Shown piece after piece: positions 12,931 to 25,114 of a stretch of DNA of 64,000 nt. Below the pieces are notes generated by a model. That model ran no database searches, was not told the origin of the DNA, and saw only the letters and a program-made list of their open reading frames with translations. The position numbers and the translations under genes were made by a program. Positions within the stretch are counted from its first letter, which is position 1; each line of letters opens with the position of its first letter. The stretch is from assembly GCA_036346245.1 (NCBI GenBank), contig CM070735.1:29053310-29117309 (forward strand), given 5' to 3'. The stretch comes from Bonia amplexicaulis (lineage: Eukaryota > Streptophyta > Magnoliopsida > Poales > Poaceae).

Positions 12931-13975
12931 CATGTCCATGATGTTCATGTTCTTCATAGAAGAATAAAAAAAAATGAGTATGTTCATGTTAAAGTGCAAA
13001 AAGTTGGATTTCGGATTTCATCTTCAACAAATTGCAAAAAGTTTCATTTTCGAATTTCGTCTTCAAGAAATTGCACTTTTGGATTTTCTCCAAAAAAATG
13101 CAAGAAAAAACATAAGAAATTCCGGTTTTGAAGAAATTGCGTTTTCGGATTTTGTCTCCAAGAAAATACAAGGAAAATTGCAAGAAGCTGACGCGCGCGC
13201 TAGACGAAGTCCTGACCGCGATGCGGTTGGATGGAGTCTACGACCATGGCGTGGTCAGACGAAGTCTACAACAACGGCGTGGTTGGACGAAGGTCTCCTG
13301 CCCTTCGGACTTGACATCGACGAAGCCAGCGGTGAGACAAAGTCTTCGACCTGCACGCCGTCCCCCACCATTCGAATTGGTGTGGCTGAAGTCTGTAGGG
13401 GACGAAGTCTTCAGCCGTGCGCTCCATCCCCCACCGTTCGGACAGGTGTCGACGAAGTCGGCGGCGGGGCGAAGCTGACGTGCGCGCCGGACGAAGTCAT
13501 GACCGCGATCTACGACCACGGCATGGTCGAACGAAGTCTACAACCGTGACGTGGTCGGACGAAGTCTACGATCACGAGACGGTTGGACGAAGTCTCGGAC
13601 CCCGGCGTGGTTGTTCGAAGTCTACGACCGCAAGACGGTCGGACAGAGTCTACAACCACGGTGTGGTCGGACGACTAGGCCTTGCAACTAGCCCAATGTG
13701 TAATAGGCCCAATAGTATAAAGTAATATACCAGTGTACCCCTACCTTGTGTAATTATTGAGGGGTAGGATGAGAATTTCACATCCTACCCCACTCATGTA
13801 TATAAACCCCCAAAGAGGGGCAGGAGGAAGAAGATCCACTCATTTTCTTACATGTTGGCTCCCTCTAGCTACATCCCACTTTACTGTTTGGTTTGTAACT
13901 ACAACATCCTCGTTTATGCAATCAATTCAAGATGTACCTACTGGCAGTAAGGTTGCTAACAAGGTAAGGCGATAA
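12930..13975 (+). mobile_element. Probable solo LTR or small LTR element with internal degenerate tandem repeats
   Basis: Two internal tandem-repeat arrays are visible. At 12985-13190 a unit of about 50 bases recurs around 'CAAGAAATTGCA' and 'TTTTCGGATTT'. At 13190-13680 a unit of roughly 28 bases recurs around 'GACGAAGTCTACGACCAC' with 'GGCGTGGTCGGA'. Downstream, a TATA-like 'TGTATATAAACC' at about 13797 is followed by a leader-like segment. This resembles the promoter half of a plant LTR. I did not find a matching second LTR or coding motifs. Confidence 0.4.
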
Positions 13976-15050
13976 AAAGCCAAAAGATGCATAGTACTAG
14001 TTTGGCCGAGTTCTTTTCAATTTGTGACTTTTTAAAAATAAATAAATAGGACAATTTTTTAAAGCAACTTATCGGTTTATCGGCATTCGGTTCATTCACA
14101 CAAGTGTTCATGTTAGGAACAAAAACTATAAACCGTACGAAAAAACCCAACTGTTTTGGGGTCACCATCTTCGTGTCTGCAGTTTCTTTGGCTGCCTTAT
14201 GAACCCCAAATATTTGGCTTCTGCTATATATCAATTATTCCGTAAAATAAAATCCTGCATAAATCTCCGGCTGAGAACGCTCGTGAACACTAAGAACAAG
14301 TCACAAATCTCTCTCAAAACTTAGCACAAGTCCAAACTAAATCAATCTCTAGATGTAAACCCCACACCTTTCCCCACGGCCAGATCCAAGAAAAGGCTCA
14401 AGGAAACCGCACGGGAAAACCCTAAAATGGCGATTCGAGCTTCTCAGCCGACGGCAACAGGAAGAAGCTCGATCGACGGTTCACGGGACTCAAGATCAAG
14501 AACTATTGAGGGAGATTTGAGATCAAAAGAGGAGAGTACTCACTATTGCATTCGGTCACCAAAGAGAGGGGAGACGCCATATATAGGGGAGCAGGGCTGA
14601 GGCCAGCGGGCTGCAGCCACGGCTGGCGCCTAAGCGCCCGAACCGGTGACGCCTCCATCGTCGCCGCCGCCGCTAGACTCGGTCGCCCCAAACAACGCGG
14701 CCAAAGCCGCTCCGTGCCACACACGAGAAGACGAACACGAACGCGCAAGCGCACGGAAACGGGAGGAGACTACGTCTCCCCCCTTATCTCCTCGTCCGAC
14801 CCACTGACAGGTGGGCCCCACCTCTCTCTCTCTTTTCCTTTTTCAATTGAAAAATTACTAAAATGCCCTTGGAAAACAACATTATTTACAAGAGATGTTA
14901 ATTATTCGAAATGTTTTTATTAATGCTTGAGTGAATAATATTCTTGTGCTACGAATTAATTTTTGAGAACTAACACACTGTAATCTAAGATGTTGCTACT
15001 TATATCACTAATACCAACAATGACATCACTTCACTGTTCTACAGCCCCAC
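13976..15050. other. Repeat-derived intergenic sequence, probable minus-strand LTR fragment
   Basis: Read on the minus strand, bases 14830-14230 look like an LTR promoter and leader. A TATATAT box near 14580 is followed by T/C-rich leader sequence with 'GTTCACGAGCG' and a 'GGTTTTCCCGTG' stretch. No coding motif is seen. The 125-residue plus-strand frame at 14546 is not convincing as a gene. Confidence 0.35.
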
Positions 15051-15051
15051 T

Positions 15052-15300
15052 CATTTTGGCTTGAGCTTCTAGCTTCTAGTTTATTTTTCACTATTCCTAA
15101 ATTTTGTCCTTTTCTGGCTTTTTAGCTTTTTTTGCTGGTTCTTTTTTTTCGTATTCGTTTGCATTATTTGTGATGGGCTAACATATTTTTTTATTTTTAA
15201 AACTTTTTAAATTTAGTTATGTCAAATAAGCCACCATCAACTACAGTATAATTTCAGCCAGCTACAGTGTAATTTCAGCCATAAGCCAATAGTTGGGCGA
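15052..15300 (-). repeat. MITE family A copy
   Basis: In reverse orientation it carries the family A landmarks: 'CAGCTACAGTATAATTTCAG', an A-rich centre with 'CGTATTCGTTTGCATTA', and 'TAGCTTCTAGTTTATTTTT'. The same blocks recur at 23250-23505, 26918-27190, 45220-45495 and 48455-48735, with a more diverged copy at 21200-21450. Confidence 0.6.
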
Positions 15301-16360
15301 TGGTGTCTTACTTTTAAAAAAAAACATGAACTTCTTATTAATTTCCTTTACGAGTATAAAAGTAATTTAAAGTTTCTTAGAATTTCAGAAGTGGAAAGTT
15401 TCTTTTTTTCCTCTAGTCAGCTTACATTGTCAAGTCTTTCATGCTGATTGCTGAATGAGGAGGATAATGACAACCTTGCTTAATAGCTCTCAAATATGTC
15501 TACAGCCTTTACTTTAGACCAATGCACAGTACCCGCTCACGATCAGGATGCACGCCGTACTAGATAAAAAAGACCACATATATTTTGGATGACGTGATTC
15601 GGACAGGCTTCCATAGCGAGTGAGAACCACACCTTCCATTTTTAGTTAGATGGAAAGAACTCATCCTTATCTTGCCGAAGATCTAATTTATATGGATTTC
15701 TACTTTAAAAAAATTAAAAGCTAATACTAACACCTGTCTTTTCTACTCTTCTCGCTCCGGGATAAAGTGAAAGGTCACGGTTACATCACGCATCCTACTC
15801 ATCTCGTTTCTATCACACGCATGTATCTCCCTCGCTTTTCCACTGTTCGTCCCCTCCTTCTAAATGGGCACTTCTTTCAGTCATTCTATTTATTTTCAAC
15901 CAAAAGCCATAAACTATATCCAAAAGCCATCAGCAAAAACCAATACGAATGCCCTTGTAAACGAAGGTGGAGGGAGGCATCAGAAGCAAATCGATCGGTG
16001 ATAAAATTCATCTAAAATCCTCCAAAAATTAGTTAAATATTGTTTAGCAAAACCATTTTTTTATCACTGTCCTAACCACATCATATTTTTTAAAAACTAA
16101 TTGGTCAAGAAAATTACAAAGTTTAACCGATAAAACTAAATAGTGCAAAGTGTTTGAGAAAAGAGGTACCACTATTAATTTGGTACTTAGGGAGACCCAA
16201 GTATATACTTAAAAAAGACTTATAAATGGAAGTTTTATACATGTATATATGGACTCATCACTGCCATTTAGGAAAACACATGTCTTCAGCTACTACTAGC
16301 TAACACTTGGAAATAACCATCATTTTTTAATTAGCCAAAACTCCGTACAAAATAAAAATG
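15301..16360. other. AT-rich intergenic sequence, nothing recognised
   Basis: No gene, RNA or convincing repeat is identified. Its right part would hold the 3' UTR of the minus-strand methyltransferase gene, which stops at 16367. Confidence 0.4.
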
Positions 16361-16366
16361 TATGAT

Positions 16367-18919
16367 TTAAGCAATTTTCTTTCTGGAGTACACAATGTAC
16401 ATCGGGTCTGTTCGTCCTGGATTAGGAGATATATCAACAGCCTGTAAGAACAGAAAAGATAATATTCATGTCATAGGACTAATTTGAACACATAAATAGA
16501 AGAATATTACAACTATATACAGAGGCAAATGCTTTAATTATCATTGCAACTGCAAATGTTTAGAAGGCCATTCACCTCTTGCTAGGAACGTGCTCATGGA
16601 AACAATAATAAACAAAAACAACATACTTTAGTTGCCATTAACTATTCAACCGTAGACAGATGAACAGACAAATGACGGACCTCAGGGGGTTCAAAACCTC
16701 CAGCATAATGAAAGTAAGCACCAACTATCCAAGCATGATCAGCATCACCAGTGGATGTCCAGACAGATATAGCTTTTGTCCAAAAGCAGCGATTCGAAAA
16801 ACTATATCCAACATTAAAACTAGAATTTAGTACTATATCCAACATTAAAACTAGAATTTAGGACCACTCAACATAATTATCTGATGATAAAGATTCTGGT
16901 ATACAAAAAATGGTTCTTAGTAAATGGCATGCATCATGCTAGTAATCTATGGACAGCACATTACCTCATTATAGCTAATCCTGCTGGTTTAAGTATTCGT
17001 TGCATCTCCTTAAAAACATCTATTGGTTTTGTCAAGTAGTCTACACTAACCTAGAAGCCAAAAAAAAAAAGCTCCTGTTAAATCATATAAACTAGATAGG
17101 TGCCCAAATGTAATATTAGCTATATGTGTTATGGCATACAGAGGAAAAAAAGATAGCAAAAATTCTAATTTTTAGCAAGACTGAATTTATGATGTAGAAG
17201 AGACTGTACCACATTGGTTATAACATCAAAAGTATTATCATCAAAAGGAAGCTTCGGGTTCACATTGAGGTCTTGCACAACATACTCTGTCAAAACCTAT
17301 TGTCACAACAAAACAAACAAAATGCCTTGTCAAAAATATAGTTTAGTGAAACAACCCAAAAGCAAATACTTTGCAGCAGAACATGTACAGTATCATCTTT
17401 TAGAATTCTTTGGCCTAACCCCATGTTAAGTTACCAAATTTCCATCTAAAAAAAAGTTACCAAATTCCAATGTTACTGCATATGAGATACTTGTTTGCAA
17501 TGGTAAGAAATGTAGATCCCAAAATACGTATTTAACAACAAAGCATTTTTTAAGTCGGAACTATCTTTGAAGGAAAGGAAGTTAAGTAAATTGTATTCGA
17601 TCAAACTCTATCTTCAGTTGTAGACAGACTGATGTAGCTGTGTAAAGCTCTTTTCTGATGTATCTGTGTAAAACTCTTTTCCCTCTTTTAACCACCATAA
17701 ACGGTTTCATTTGCTGAACTATTATTTCTCCTGTAGCAACACAAGTAAATACTTTACTCCTCATAAGTCGTACGACTGCTATCACTAAAGAGTCCCAGGC
17801 GAATCAAATCTAGCAGAACAAACCGAATGAGTCAATTGCTCAATTCACAAAACTACATTTGCTGCTTTCACTTGAAAGTTTTTTTTGCAGATAAAATGTA
17901 CCAAAAGACACTTAGGCAGTACACAATACCGGATTCTTTTTCAGCTCGTCTTCATTCATACCCATCCCCACAATCTTCTCCTGTTTGTACCCGGGCGGAT
18001 AATGGCTCACCTACATAAGGCGGAAGCCGTAAGCAACTTCACAGTAAGATCTCTGAAACAAAATGGTAACTTGCAAGATCAAAAGTCCTACCCAGCTGCT
18101 GCACATGTCCAGGATGGCCACCCCGGGAGTGTTGCTTGGAGGAAGAACTTCCGAGTAGTATTCCGTGAGAGCGCTAATTGCTTGGTCATCAATGTGCGTG
18201 ACAAAACGGGGAACTGAGTAGAACAGAGTATCTGATGATCTGCCAAGTAATCAGAATGCATCATTCAGGGAACCACTGGCTGCCCAAATTTTCTCATGCT
18301 AGTGACAGATTACGCTATAATTGTTGTTGTCAGTAATGAACTATTCATCAGGTTATAATGTCGCTCATAGTAATAAGCAGTAGCAACAACCACTGGCTAC
18401 TCGAATCCTGAAAAAAATTGCACATGAACTGCATGAGTGCTTCGAGGCTCCGAGCTACGTACTCGTCGAAGCGGCTGAAGTCCTCGGGCTTGAAAGGGAA
18501 CTCCTCCGGCCACTCCACATTCTTCAGAATCTACAACCACTACCCATAATTCGCACCAACGCAAGCAATTTAAACACAAGCCCGCGCGCGCACTCACGCG
18601 TGGCGCGGGGCGCGCACGGAGCATGAGAAGAAAGCAATAAATGGTCACGTATAAGAACCTGTTCGACCGGGGAAACCCCCTGCCTCGGCCGCGCGGAGGC
18701 CACGAACGAGCGGGACGGGACGCCGCCGGAGGCCATGCAGGCGAGCTGGTCGACGAAGGCGGCGCCGAGGCCGAGGAAGACGCGCCGCGGGCGGGCGGCC
18801 TGCGGTGGCACGGGAGCGCGGAGGACACGGGGGGCGGCGGCGCGGGCGCGAAGCGTTCTAGGGTGAGGCCTCCTCAGGGCGAGGAGGAGGTGGTGGGGGC
18901 GTGGCGCGAGGGCGGCCAT
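16367..18919 (-). CDS. SAM-dependent methyltransferase-like protein, probably plastid
   Basis: This is a plant-conserved, functionally uncharacterised methyltransferase-fold protein of 308 residues. Minus-strand exons in gene order are 18919-18659, 18530-18463, 18239-18092, 18010-17930, 17296-17210, 17050-16965, 16801-16681 and 16441-16367. All introns are GT-AG and all phases match. Exon 1 is rich in R, A and P with few acids, as in a chloroplast transit peptide. The core contains SALTEYYSEVLPPSN, then GVAILDMCSSW (about residues 149-159, the SAM-binding motif I position), NTFDVITNVVSVDYLTKP, and SFSNRCFWTKAISVW. The C terminus is DPMYIVYSRKKIA. Substrate and reaction are unknown. I used the ATG at 18919; an in-frame ATG at 19024 would add 35 residues that look unlike coding sequence. 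Confidence 0.88.
16801..16862. repeat. Perfect tandem duplication of about 31 bp at a splice acceptor
   Basis: A 30-31 base unit starting ACTATATCCAACATTAAAAC occurs twice in direct succession. The unit abuts the 5' edge of methyltransferase exon 7, so the intron 6 acceptor sequence is present twice. Only the copy next to the exon keeps the frame as expected. Confidence 0.85.
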
Positions 18920-21190
18920 GGAAACGGCGGCCGTGTCGCGGCGGTTAGGAGGGGAACGCGACGCAAGACAGCCATGTGTTAACGTTTCGCGCGCCAGGCC
19001 CAAGTGAGGGCGTCGTGGCGACACGCGCGTCGCAGAGACGCGGAGACATCTTTGGAGTTTGGATTGCGGGGTTGGGTTGGTTCCCTGGCTCCCGTGGACT
19101 GTGGGTCTACTTCGTCAGTGGGACGATGCCTTCTTTATAGTCACAACGTAAGGTCGTTGATGAAGCACAAGCTGGATTGCAATTGCGTCCGTGAAGCAAA
19201 GCAGAGAGCCAAAGACAGAGGGCCTGAGGATGAGGCGCCAGTGCCACTGCAACAACTCGGTAGCTCCGTCCATTCGGTATGATCCTTTGGCAGTTGGCAC
19301 TCTGCGGTGAGATGAATTCCAATGTTCAGCTTCAAGTTCTGCTGACTGAGCCAGAAGTTGGGTTGCACGGCCTGCCTTGCGAGATGGTGTTGGACCTAAC
19401 CACCAAAATCAGCCCATCCAAGCCAATCGCTTAGCGGGCCATTGGGCCGGACCAACTTCATGAGAAAGGAAGCAAGGTGGGGAGCCCTTGCTGCCTCCCC
19501 ACTCCTTACACTGTCATCTCCCAGTCTGAAGGCAACACACCAAGCGTAGGCCAAGAAAAAGGGGGGGAAGCACGGGCTAGGGATCCCTACGGCAAGCTGG
19601 AACACGGTCTCCTAGGGTGTCGGGCTCAGGTGAGCAGGGCCCATTTGGCGCAGTGGGCATCACTCAGCCATGGCCGGCATCCAAGGCGATGAGGGCGGGC
19701 GCCGTGCTGCCATGGAAGATGGCCAAGGCCAGTAGGAGTAGCATGGAACCTAGGATATCGGGTAATGAGAAGGTTCCGAAAAATTTGTTGAGAGTATTTT
19801 GGTAATTGACCAAATATCGGGTTGGTGCCTTGATCAAAATCGCAGCGCGAAGAGGTACAAAAGAGATGTGGTTTAGGTCAAGGAAAGCTGGAATTGACAT
19901 GTGGATCAATCTGGAAGGACATGCGAGAATATATCTAGAAGATCTCATGTCTTAGAACCTTACAAAGTAAGAAGTAATTTGAGATTTATGATTTTTGGTG
20001 TTCTTGTGAACTAGATTCGATTCTCTTCAATTTAGTGAACTCGAGCCCATAAACCTTGTGATTCTTGATAAGCTTAGGCTCTCATTGCCTTTAACAAGTA
20101 TCATGCAAAATTGTATGTGTTTGGATGAGAATATGGCAAGTTCTTGATATTTGGGCTTTTGTCCCGAGATGTTTTTAAGTCTAGTAACAGGGAACCGGTC
20201 GGACAGGCCCCAGACCTACGGTCAGACGTACCTATCAACGGCGGTCTGACCAGCCTTGTGTAGAAGGTTGCTAATTTCGTTGGCTCTTGTTGCTAGCTTT
20301 GTTTTTCTTCGCCGTGTTAGTGTGATCAGAACTTGGTGATTATCATAATCACTCATATGAAGATTTTGAATATCCTTAAAGGAAAAAAGTTTTGGAAATT
20401 ACTCAAGCCTTCTTTGGTTGCCGACATCGGTACTACACAACAATTGCAATTGTAATGAAACCTGCTTCTGTTTAGTGATGCTATTAGTATTTGTACTCAC
20501 GACACTATCAATGTTTGCTGTATCTCAGTAAGTATTGCCTTGCATTTGTATGGCAAAGAGGGATCGTATATTATTTGCAGACCAGCAACCAAAAGTGACA
20601 CTGACACATAGCCATTCGCTGGCCCCCATCCCCAATATTGCTCCATCCATTCTCAGCTCGACACAGTGCAGCCCTAAGAAAGAGAACCTTGCAACACATA
20701 CCACCACGCAACACACAAGACGGCCAATCTTTGGACATCCCTACCAGTTTCAATCCACACAAAATTTTTTTTGTTGATTTAGACTACGATGCGGACGCAC
20801 ATGATTGCGGGACATCTGTCGGTTCTACACCGGTGTGTAAAGGGTGTGTGAGGTACGGATAGTCGGTGTTCTTTTTGGCCGTTTGTTTGCAAGTTTTTCT
20901 CCTTTCAGCCGAGGCTGAATCCAAGGCAGGTCAGGAATATGCTGCCGTACTGAACTAACACTTCCAGTTTGAACCGTCCATGGCTACCAGACAACCAACC
21001 CTAGCAACACGTGACTTTCTTAGCTGTCTAGGCTTTGATTAGGCTTCAGCTTTGCTATTTATATTGACGTGACAGCTGAATAGATCACAGATTACGATTA
21101 CTTTAGTAGTTGTTCCATTACGAAACTGCAGAACAAGTTCTCTTCTCGAATTCTTTCACACTAACCATCGAAGATACTCTGCCCCATGTT
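18920..21190. other. Methyltransferase upstream region followed by repetitive intergenic sequence
   Basis: Bases 18920-19100 should hold the minus-strand promoter and 5' UTR; no clear TATA box is seen. Bases 19380-20480 look like degenerate retrotransposon sequence: GGCCCAT-rich text and 'ACCGGTCGGAC'-type motifs near 20194, the latter common in grass LTR elements. I recognise no coding motif. Open frames on both strands at 19100-19370 overlap each other and look random. Confidence 0.35.
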
Positions 21191-21199
21191 TTAGGCTCG

Positions 21200-21450
21200 G
21201 TTCTAAATGACTCTAACTTCTAATTTATTTTAGCTTCTAATTTATTTAAATTAAAAGTTATTTAAAATATGTCAGCTTCAAATTTTAGCTTATTTTAGTT
21301 TTTTAGTTTTATTTTTTTCTTATTTATTTGTATTATCTATGATAATTTTTCCTTATTTTTTTTAAAAAATTAATAGCTGTTACAACGTAATTTTAGTCAT
21401 AAGTCAAAAATCACAAGCATAAACTTAAGTTATGAATCAGTTAAGAGTGG
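21200..21450 (-). repeat. Diverged MITE family A copy
   Basis: It shows reverse-oriented family A blocks ('TTCTAATTTATTTTAGCTTC', 'TTATTTGTATTATC') but with many differences from the other copies. Confidence 0.4.
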
Positions 21451-21909
21451 GGCTTAGCTGTTAACTCTCCTACGAAATTCACCAGACTTTTAGAGTAGAT
21501 CCCAAGACCTCACTCCAACGTATGCCGGGCAAGAAACACACTTGGCGAAGCCAATTGTGTTGGTTGGCTGGTTGCAGAGTATGCTCGAGCCAGGGGCGGA
21601 GCCGGGATTGAGCGATGAGGAGCACCAAATAAAGTATACATTTAATAATGAAGATTAAGCAACGCTGACAACAGTAATATTTCTCAAATATTAAAAATTA
21701 TAGTGCAAATTTATTAAATCATAGGAGGAGCTGGTCTCTGCCTAGGAGTGGATATTGAGCTGGCTCGGTTTATTAAACTAACGAGCCCGGTTTATTAGGC
21801 TAACGAGTTGAAATAATGGCTTGGCTCAGCTAGAAACTCGAGTTCGGCTCGTTAGACTCTGACTCAAAATCAGGATATGCATTCTATCACAAGAAAACGA
21901 AATGGAGTA

Positions 21910-23030
21910 GCTTCTAATTCGAAGCAGCGGATTCTCTTGAGCAACTTTCTCAAGTACTTCTTGAGCAGACAGGGAAAATTCTCTCCTCTGAGAAGCAAAA
22001 GCTACAGACTAGTGGAAGTGGATTTGATGTAGGTCTATCTTCTTGCAAGATATTTAGCATGTCCTTTACAGACAATATGTACAAATTTGGATCTTAGAGC
22101 AATGGAAAAGAGCCGGCAAAACTTTATCACAAATACACTTTGGACCTCCTGAATTGGTGGTTTATCATTAGCCTTCTTTGGTACTTTGACCTTTTTCTTC
22201 TTCACAGTGATCTCATTTCCTTGCCATATGATCTCCGCGGGTCCATCTTCAACATATTCCCATTCCCCATCCCCTTCCGACTCGTCTCCATGGTCATCTT
22301 AGTACTGCAATAGTCGAGATAAGACAAGTCCTTCATTAGAATGTGTGTCCAAGTTCATTTTCAAAACATGCAATAGAACATTCAGAAACTACATCTACAT
22401 TGCACCAGCTGGTAGAACAATTCCTGATGAAAAATCCTCAATATATGGATTGAGCTACCAAAGAACATTCATCCAGAGGGTGGAAATAAACTGTTGTGGA
22501 TAATCAGAATCTGATGGATTGTATGATAACCAGTTATTTCGCATTCTCAATGAACATAGCAACTACCAACTATACATGTGTTGTTAATGTCAGTCCATTG
22601 ACTTCTCACAATTACACCACATGCGTATCATATCCTCCCATGAACAGATAACTACGGATTGCTGCTATGACTAATCAGGCGTATAAGCTCATCACAGCAA
22701 TAGAAACGGAGAACATGCATCGAGTGTAACTGCTAAGTAAAACAATTGGCTAAAAACATTAGATCGGTAGAAGAAGCCAAGGAATTAGGGTAAGTGAGTA
22801 GAGAGAGACCTTCTCGCGGGAGGAAGCTTCGAGAGCCGTCGTCGCCGCCTCTTCCACAGCAGCAGCAGCCGCCGCGGCTGCCTTCTCCGCTGCACGCGCG
22901 GCGGCGTCCTCGAGCCATCAATGCTCGGCGGCCTCGAAGTCCCGTCGCGCGCAATCGGACGTGTCGGCCTCGGCCTCCAGGAGCTCACGGAGACGTCGCT
23001 CCTCCTCGGGGTCGCCCAGCCGCAGACTCT
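21910..23030 (-). pseudogene. U2AF35-related CCCH zinc-finger splicing factor (ZRSR type), truncated pseudogene
   Basis: The N-terminal part of a plant U2AF35-related protein (recalled match: rice CCCH zinc-finger protein 16). Exon 1 (about 23030-22810) encodes DPEEERRLRELLEAEADTSD and an alanine-rich tract. Exon 2 (22304-22146) encodes GEWEYVEDGPAEIIWQGNE then ITVKKKKVKVPKKA. A third piece (about 22050-21910) encodes DRPTSNPLP, SVAFASQRRE and LSAQEVLEKVAQE. Breaks seen: no start ATG in frame, TGA inside exon 1 near 22920, TAA at the second codon of exon 2, and an apparent 2-base deletion in the third piece at the proline run near 22012. The zinc fingers and RRM-like domain are missing. This is a dead fragment; the working gene must be elsewhere. 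Confidence 0.85.
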
Positions 23031-23249
23031 AGGGTTCTTCGGGTTTGGTTGGACGAGAAGGGGACGGGGAGTGGAATGGATGGGGGCGAATGGGTTGGGT
23101 GACGGTTAGGAGCGCTATTGTGCCTGCCGAGCCAACGCGCAGCTCGCGAACTGGCTCAAGCTTGGCTCGTTAGATGGCCTTCGTTAGGCGGTCAAGCCGA
23201 AACACTGGTTTGGCTTCACGAGCCGAGTCAGCTTGTAAGCCTTAAAGGC

Positions 23250-23505
23250 TTTGTTTGGTTGGGCTGAAAAGCTGTGACTTATGGTTAAAATTATACTGTA
23301 TCGACTGAAATTTTACTGTAGCTAAAGGTGGATTTTTTTGGTGTAATTAAATTTAAAAATAGAAAAAAATATGCTACCTCATCACGGACAACGCAAACAA
23401 ATACGAAAAAACCGGTAAAAAAGCTCAAAAAAGCTAAAAAACAAAATTTATAAATAATAAAAAATAAACCAAAAGCTAAAACCGAAACCAAAATCAGCAG
23501 GGTTT
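23250..23505 (+). repeat. MITE family A copy
   Basis: The forward copy begins near 'TTTGTTTGGTTGGGCTGAAA'. It passes through 'CATCACGGACAACGCAAACA' and an 'AAAAAGCTCAAAAAAGCTAAA' type tract, and ends near 'AAACCAAAATCAGC'. Confidence 0.6.
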
Positions 23506-24540
23506 AAACCTTTTTCTCCCACCCCTATCCCTTCTACCCCTCCGTCCGCCCGTGGCTCGAGCTGTCAAGCACAGGCTCACATGACCATCAGAAAGCGACC
23601 GGTTTGGACGCAGAATCATTTGGTCGGGACAAGAACGCTGAACAATCCAACAGCGATGGCATCGCAGACAATTTTTTGTGGCTGCTAAAATTTTTAAGAT
23701 GGCTTTTATTTGACTGATTTAGTACTCCCTCGTGGACCATCCTTTTCTATGTCTAGGTCGTTGCTTTCCCCGGGAAACTCATTTTCTTGCGTATTTATTT
23801 ACGAATTAAGAGGGTTCAGCAAGAAACTTCCTTCCAGAAAATGATGTCAGAATTGCCAAAATACTTCTATGATTGCATAACTGCACCTTGCAATATCCAA
23901 TCAAGGATAGATTTTCACTATGATTGCTTATTCGCAATGTCTAATGAAGGACAGGTTAAATGTCCACCATTGCTTTATTCCGTGGGCAACTACCTACCTT
24001 CAGCTCAGCCCCCACCAAGAAAAGTTCATACAGTGATCGATCACTCATGTGCGTTTGAGGCTTGCAAGGAAGAAGAACCAATGTGCATGATTGGATAATC
24101 AGTAGTGACCACACAAGGTTCCACTGTACGTCCGTACGTGCAGCAGCACAGCGACTCCATTATTCTAGCCATTTTCTCATGATCCTGAGCTCTAGTGTGT
24201 AACTCATGCAAGCAACGACGTAACACTTACAGCAAGAGACGGGGGATGGAGAAGCAACACTCTACTTCCAAGACAAATATAGGTGCCATATGCTACTCGA
24301 GTTGTTTACTATTGGCATCATTTGGAGGATTGTTTGTTTTTTTCTCGTAACACACACCATAACAGAAAAATACTTATCACAGAGAATAAGTCAATCAGCC
24401 AATCGCCCAGCGCCATGTGGAATTTACAGCTCACCCAACTGCACAAGATTTTTTTCCCCTTCTCGTCTTATTCCTAACCTTTTCTTTATGAAGATTCACC
24501 CCATCTCACCTCCAACTCCCCACCACCGCGAGGGTCCAGA
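23506..24540. other. Intergenic, no supported gene
   Basis: A 103-codon open frame (23787-24098, plus strand) shows no recognisable domain, signal peptide or flanking splice context. I do not call it a gene. Confidence 0.4.
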
Positions 24541-24547
24541 GGCGGCA

Positions 24548-24773
24548 TCACACATCGGACGGTCTGTAGTTGTACACGTGGAAGCTCGCCTGTGGCGCCA
24601 CGGCTGCCAGGAAGATCCTGGCCGTCGCCTCCTGCGCCACGACCGCCCCCTCCTTCTCCACGAGCGCCGCCGCCACCACGTCCCCGGCAGGGCCGCCTCC
24701 GGTGGCCACCATCGCCACGATGGCTGCCTGGACGGGGCCCAGTGTCGGGTTGTAGGCCGCGGACTCCAGGCAA
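24548..24773 (-). pseudogene. Cytidine deaminase C-terminal fragment
   Basis: About 73 residues on the minus strand match the C-terminal half of plant cytidine deaminases, the two-domain type that salvages cytidine to uridine. Visible blocks are LESAAYNPTLGPVQAAIVA, GDVVAAALVEKEGAVVAQE and TARIFLAAVAPQASFHVYN, followed by a stop at 24548. Similarity begins abruptly at the leucine near 24773; bases upstream are AT-rich and unrelated. The catalytic domain with the HAE and PCxxC zinc ligands is absent, so the fragment cannot be an enzyme. The remaining frame is free of stops, which suggests a recent loss or transposon-mediated capture. Confidence 0.85.
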
Positions 24774-24799
24774 TATGAGACGAAACATGTCACCAAATT

Positions 24800-25110
24800 G
24801 TTTAGATCAAAGTCAAGTTCGATCTGGAGCCATCCATTTCTCTAAAATGGAATTTGGAGTAGTATATTTATGTACTCCCTCGGCAGTGCAAATGAAACGT
24901 GTTTCAAAATATATATTGGTCGATTTTGGCCAATGATATTTAACCAGACGATACAAATGATCGCCCATTTTCTACCCTGTACAAAACGAGAAATGCATGG
25001 TGCTACTCAGAAGTTACCGGCCTATTCTTTTTTGTTTCGGATTATGATTTTTGTTTACTACTTATAGTTTTTAAGCTGTTTGTAAGAGAGAGTACAGAGT
25101 AACAAAAACT
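24800..25110. other. Intergenic, partial MITE-like sequence
   Basis: Bases 25025-25105 carry part of the family B pattern ('AAGCTGTTTGTAAGAGAGAG', 'ACTCACGTGCGAT') without the rest of the element. Confidence 0.4.
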
Positions 25111-25114
25111 CACG

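Noticed and set aside
12985..13680. Possible CRISPR-like regular repeats
   Set aside because: Repeats are degenerate and contiguous without unique spacers, and the genome is plant nuclear.
23787..24098. 103-codon plus-strand ORF
   Set aside because: No similarity, no neighbouring exons and no codon-bias signal that I can see.
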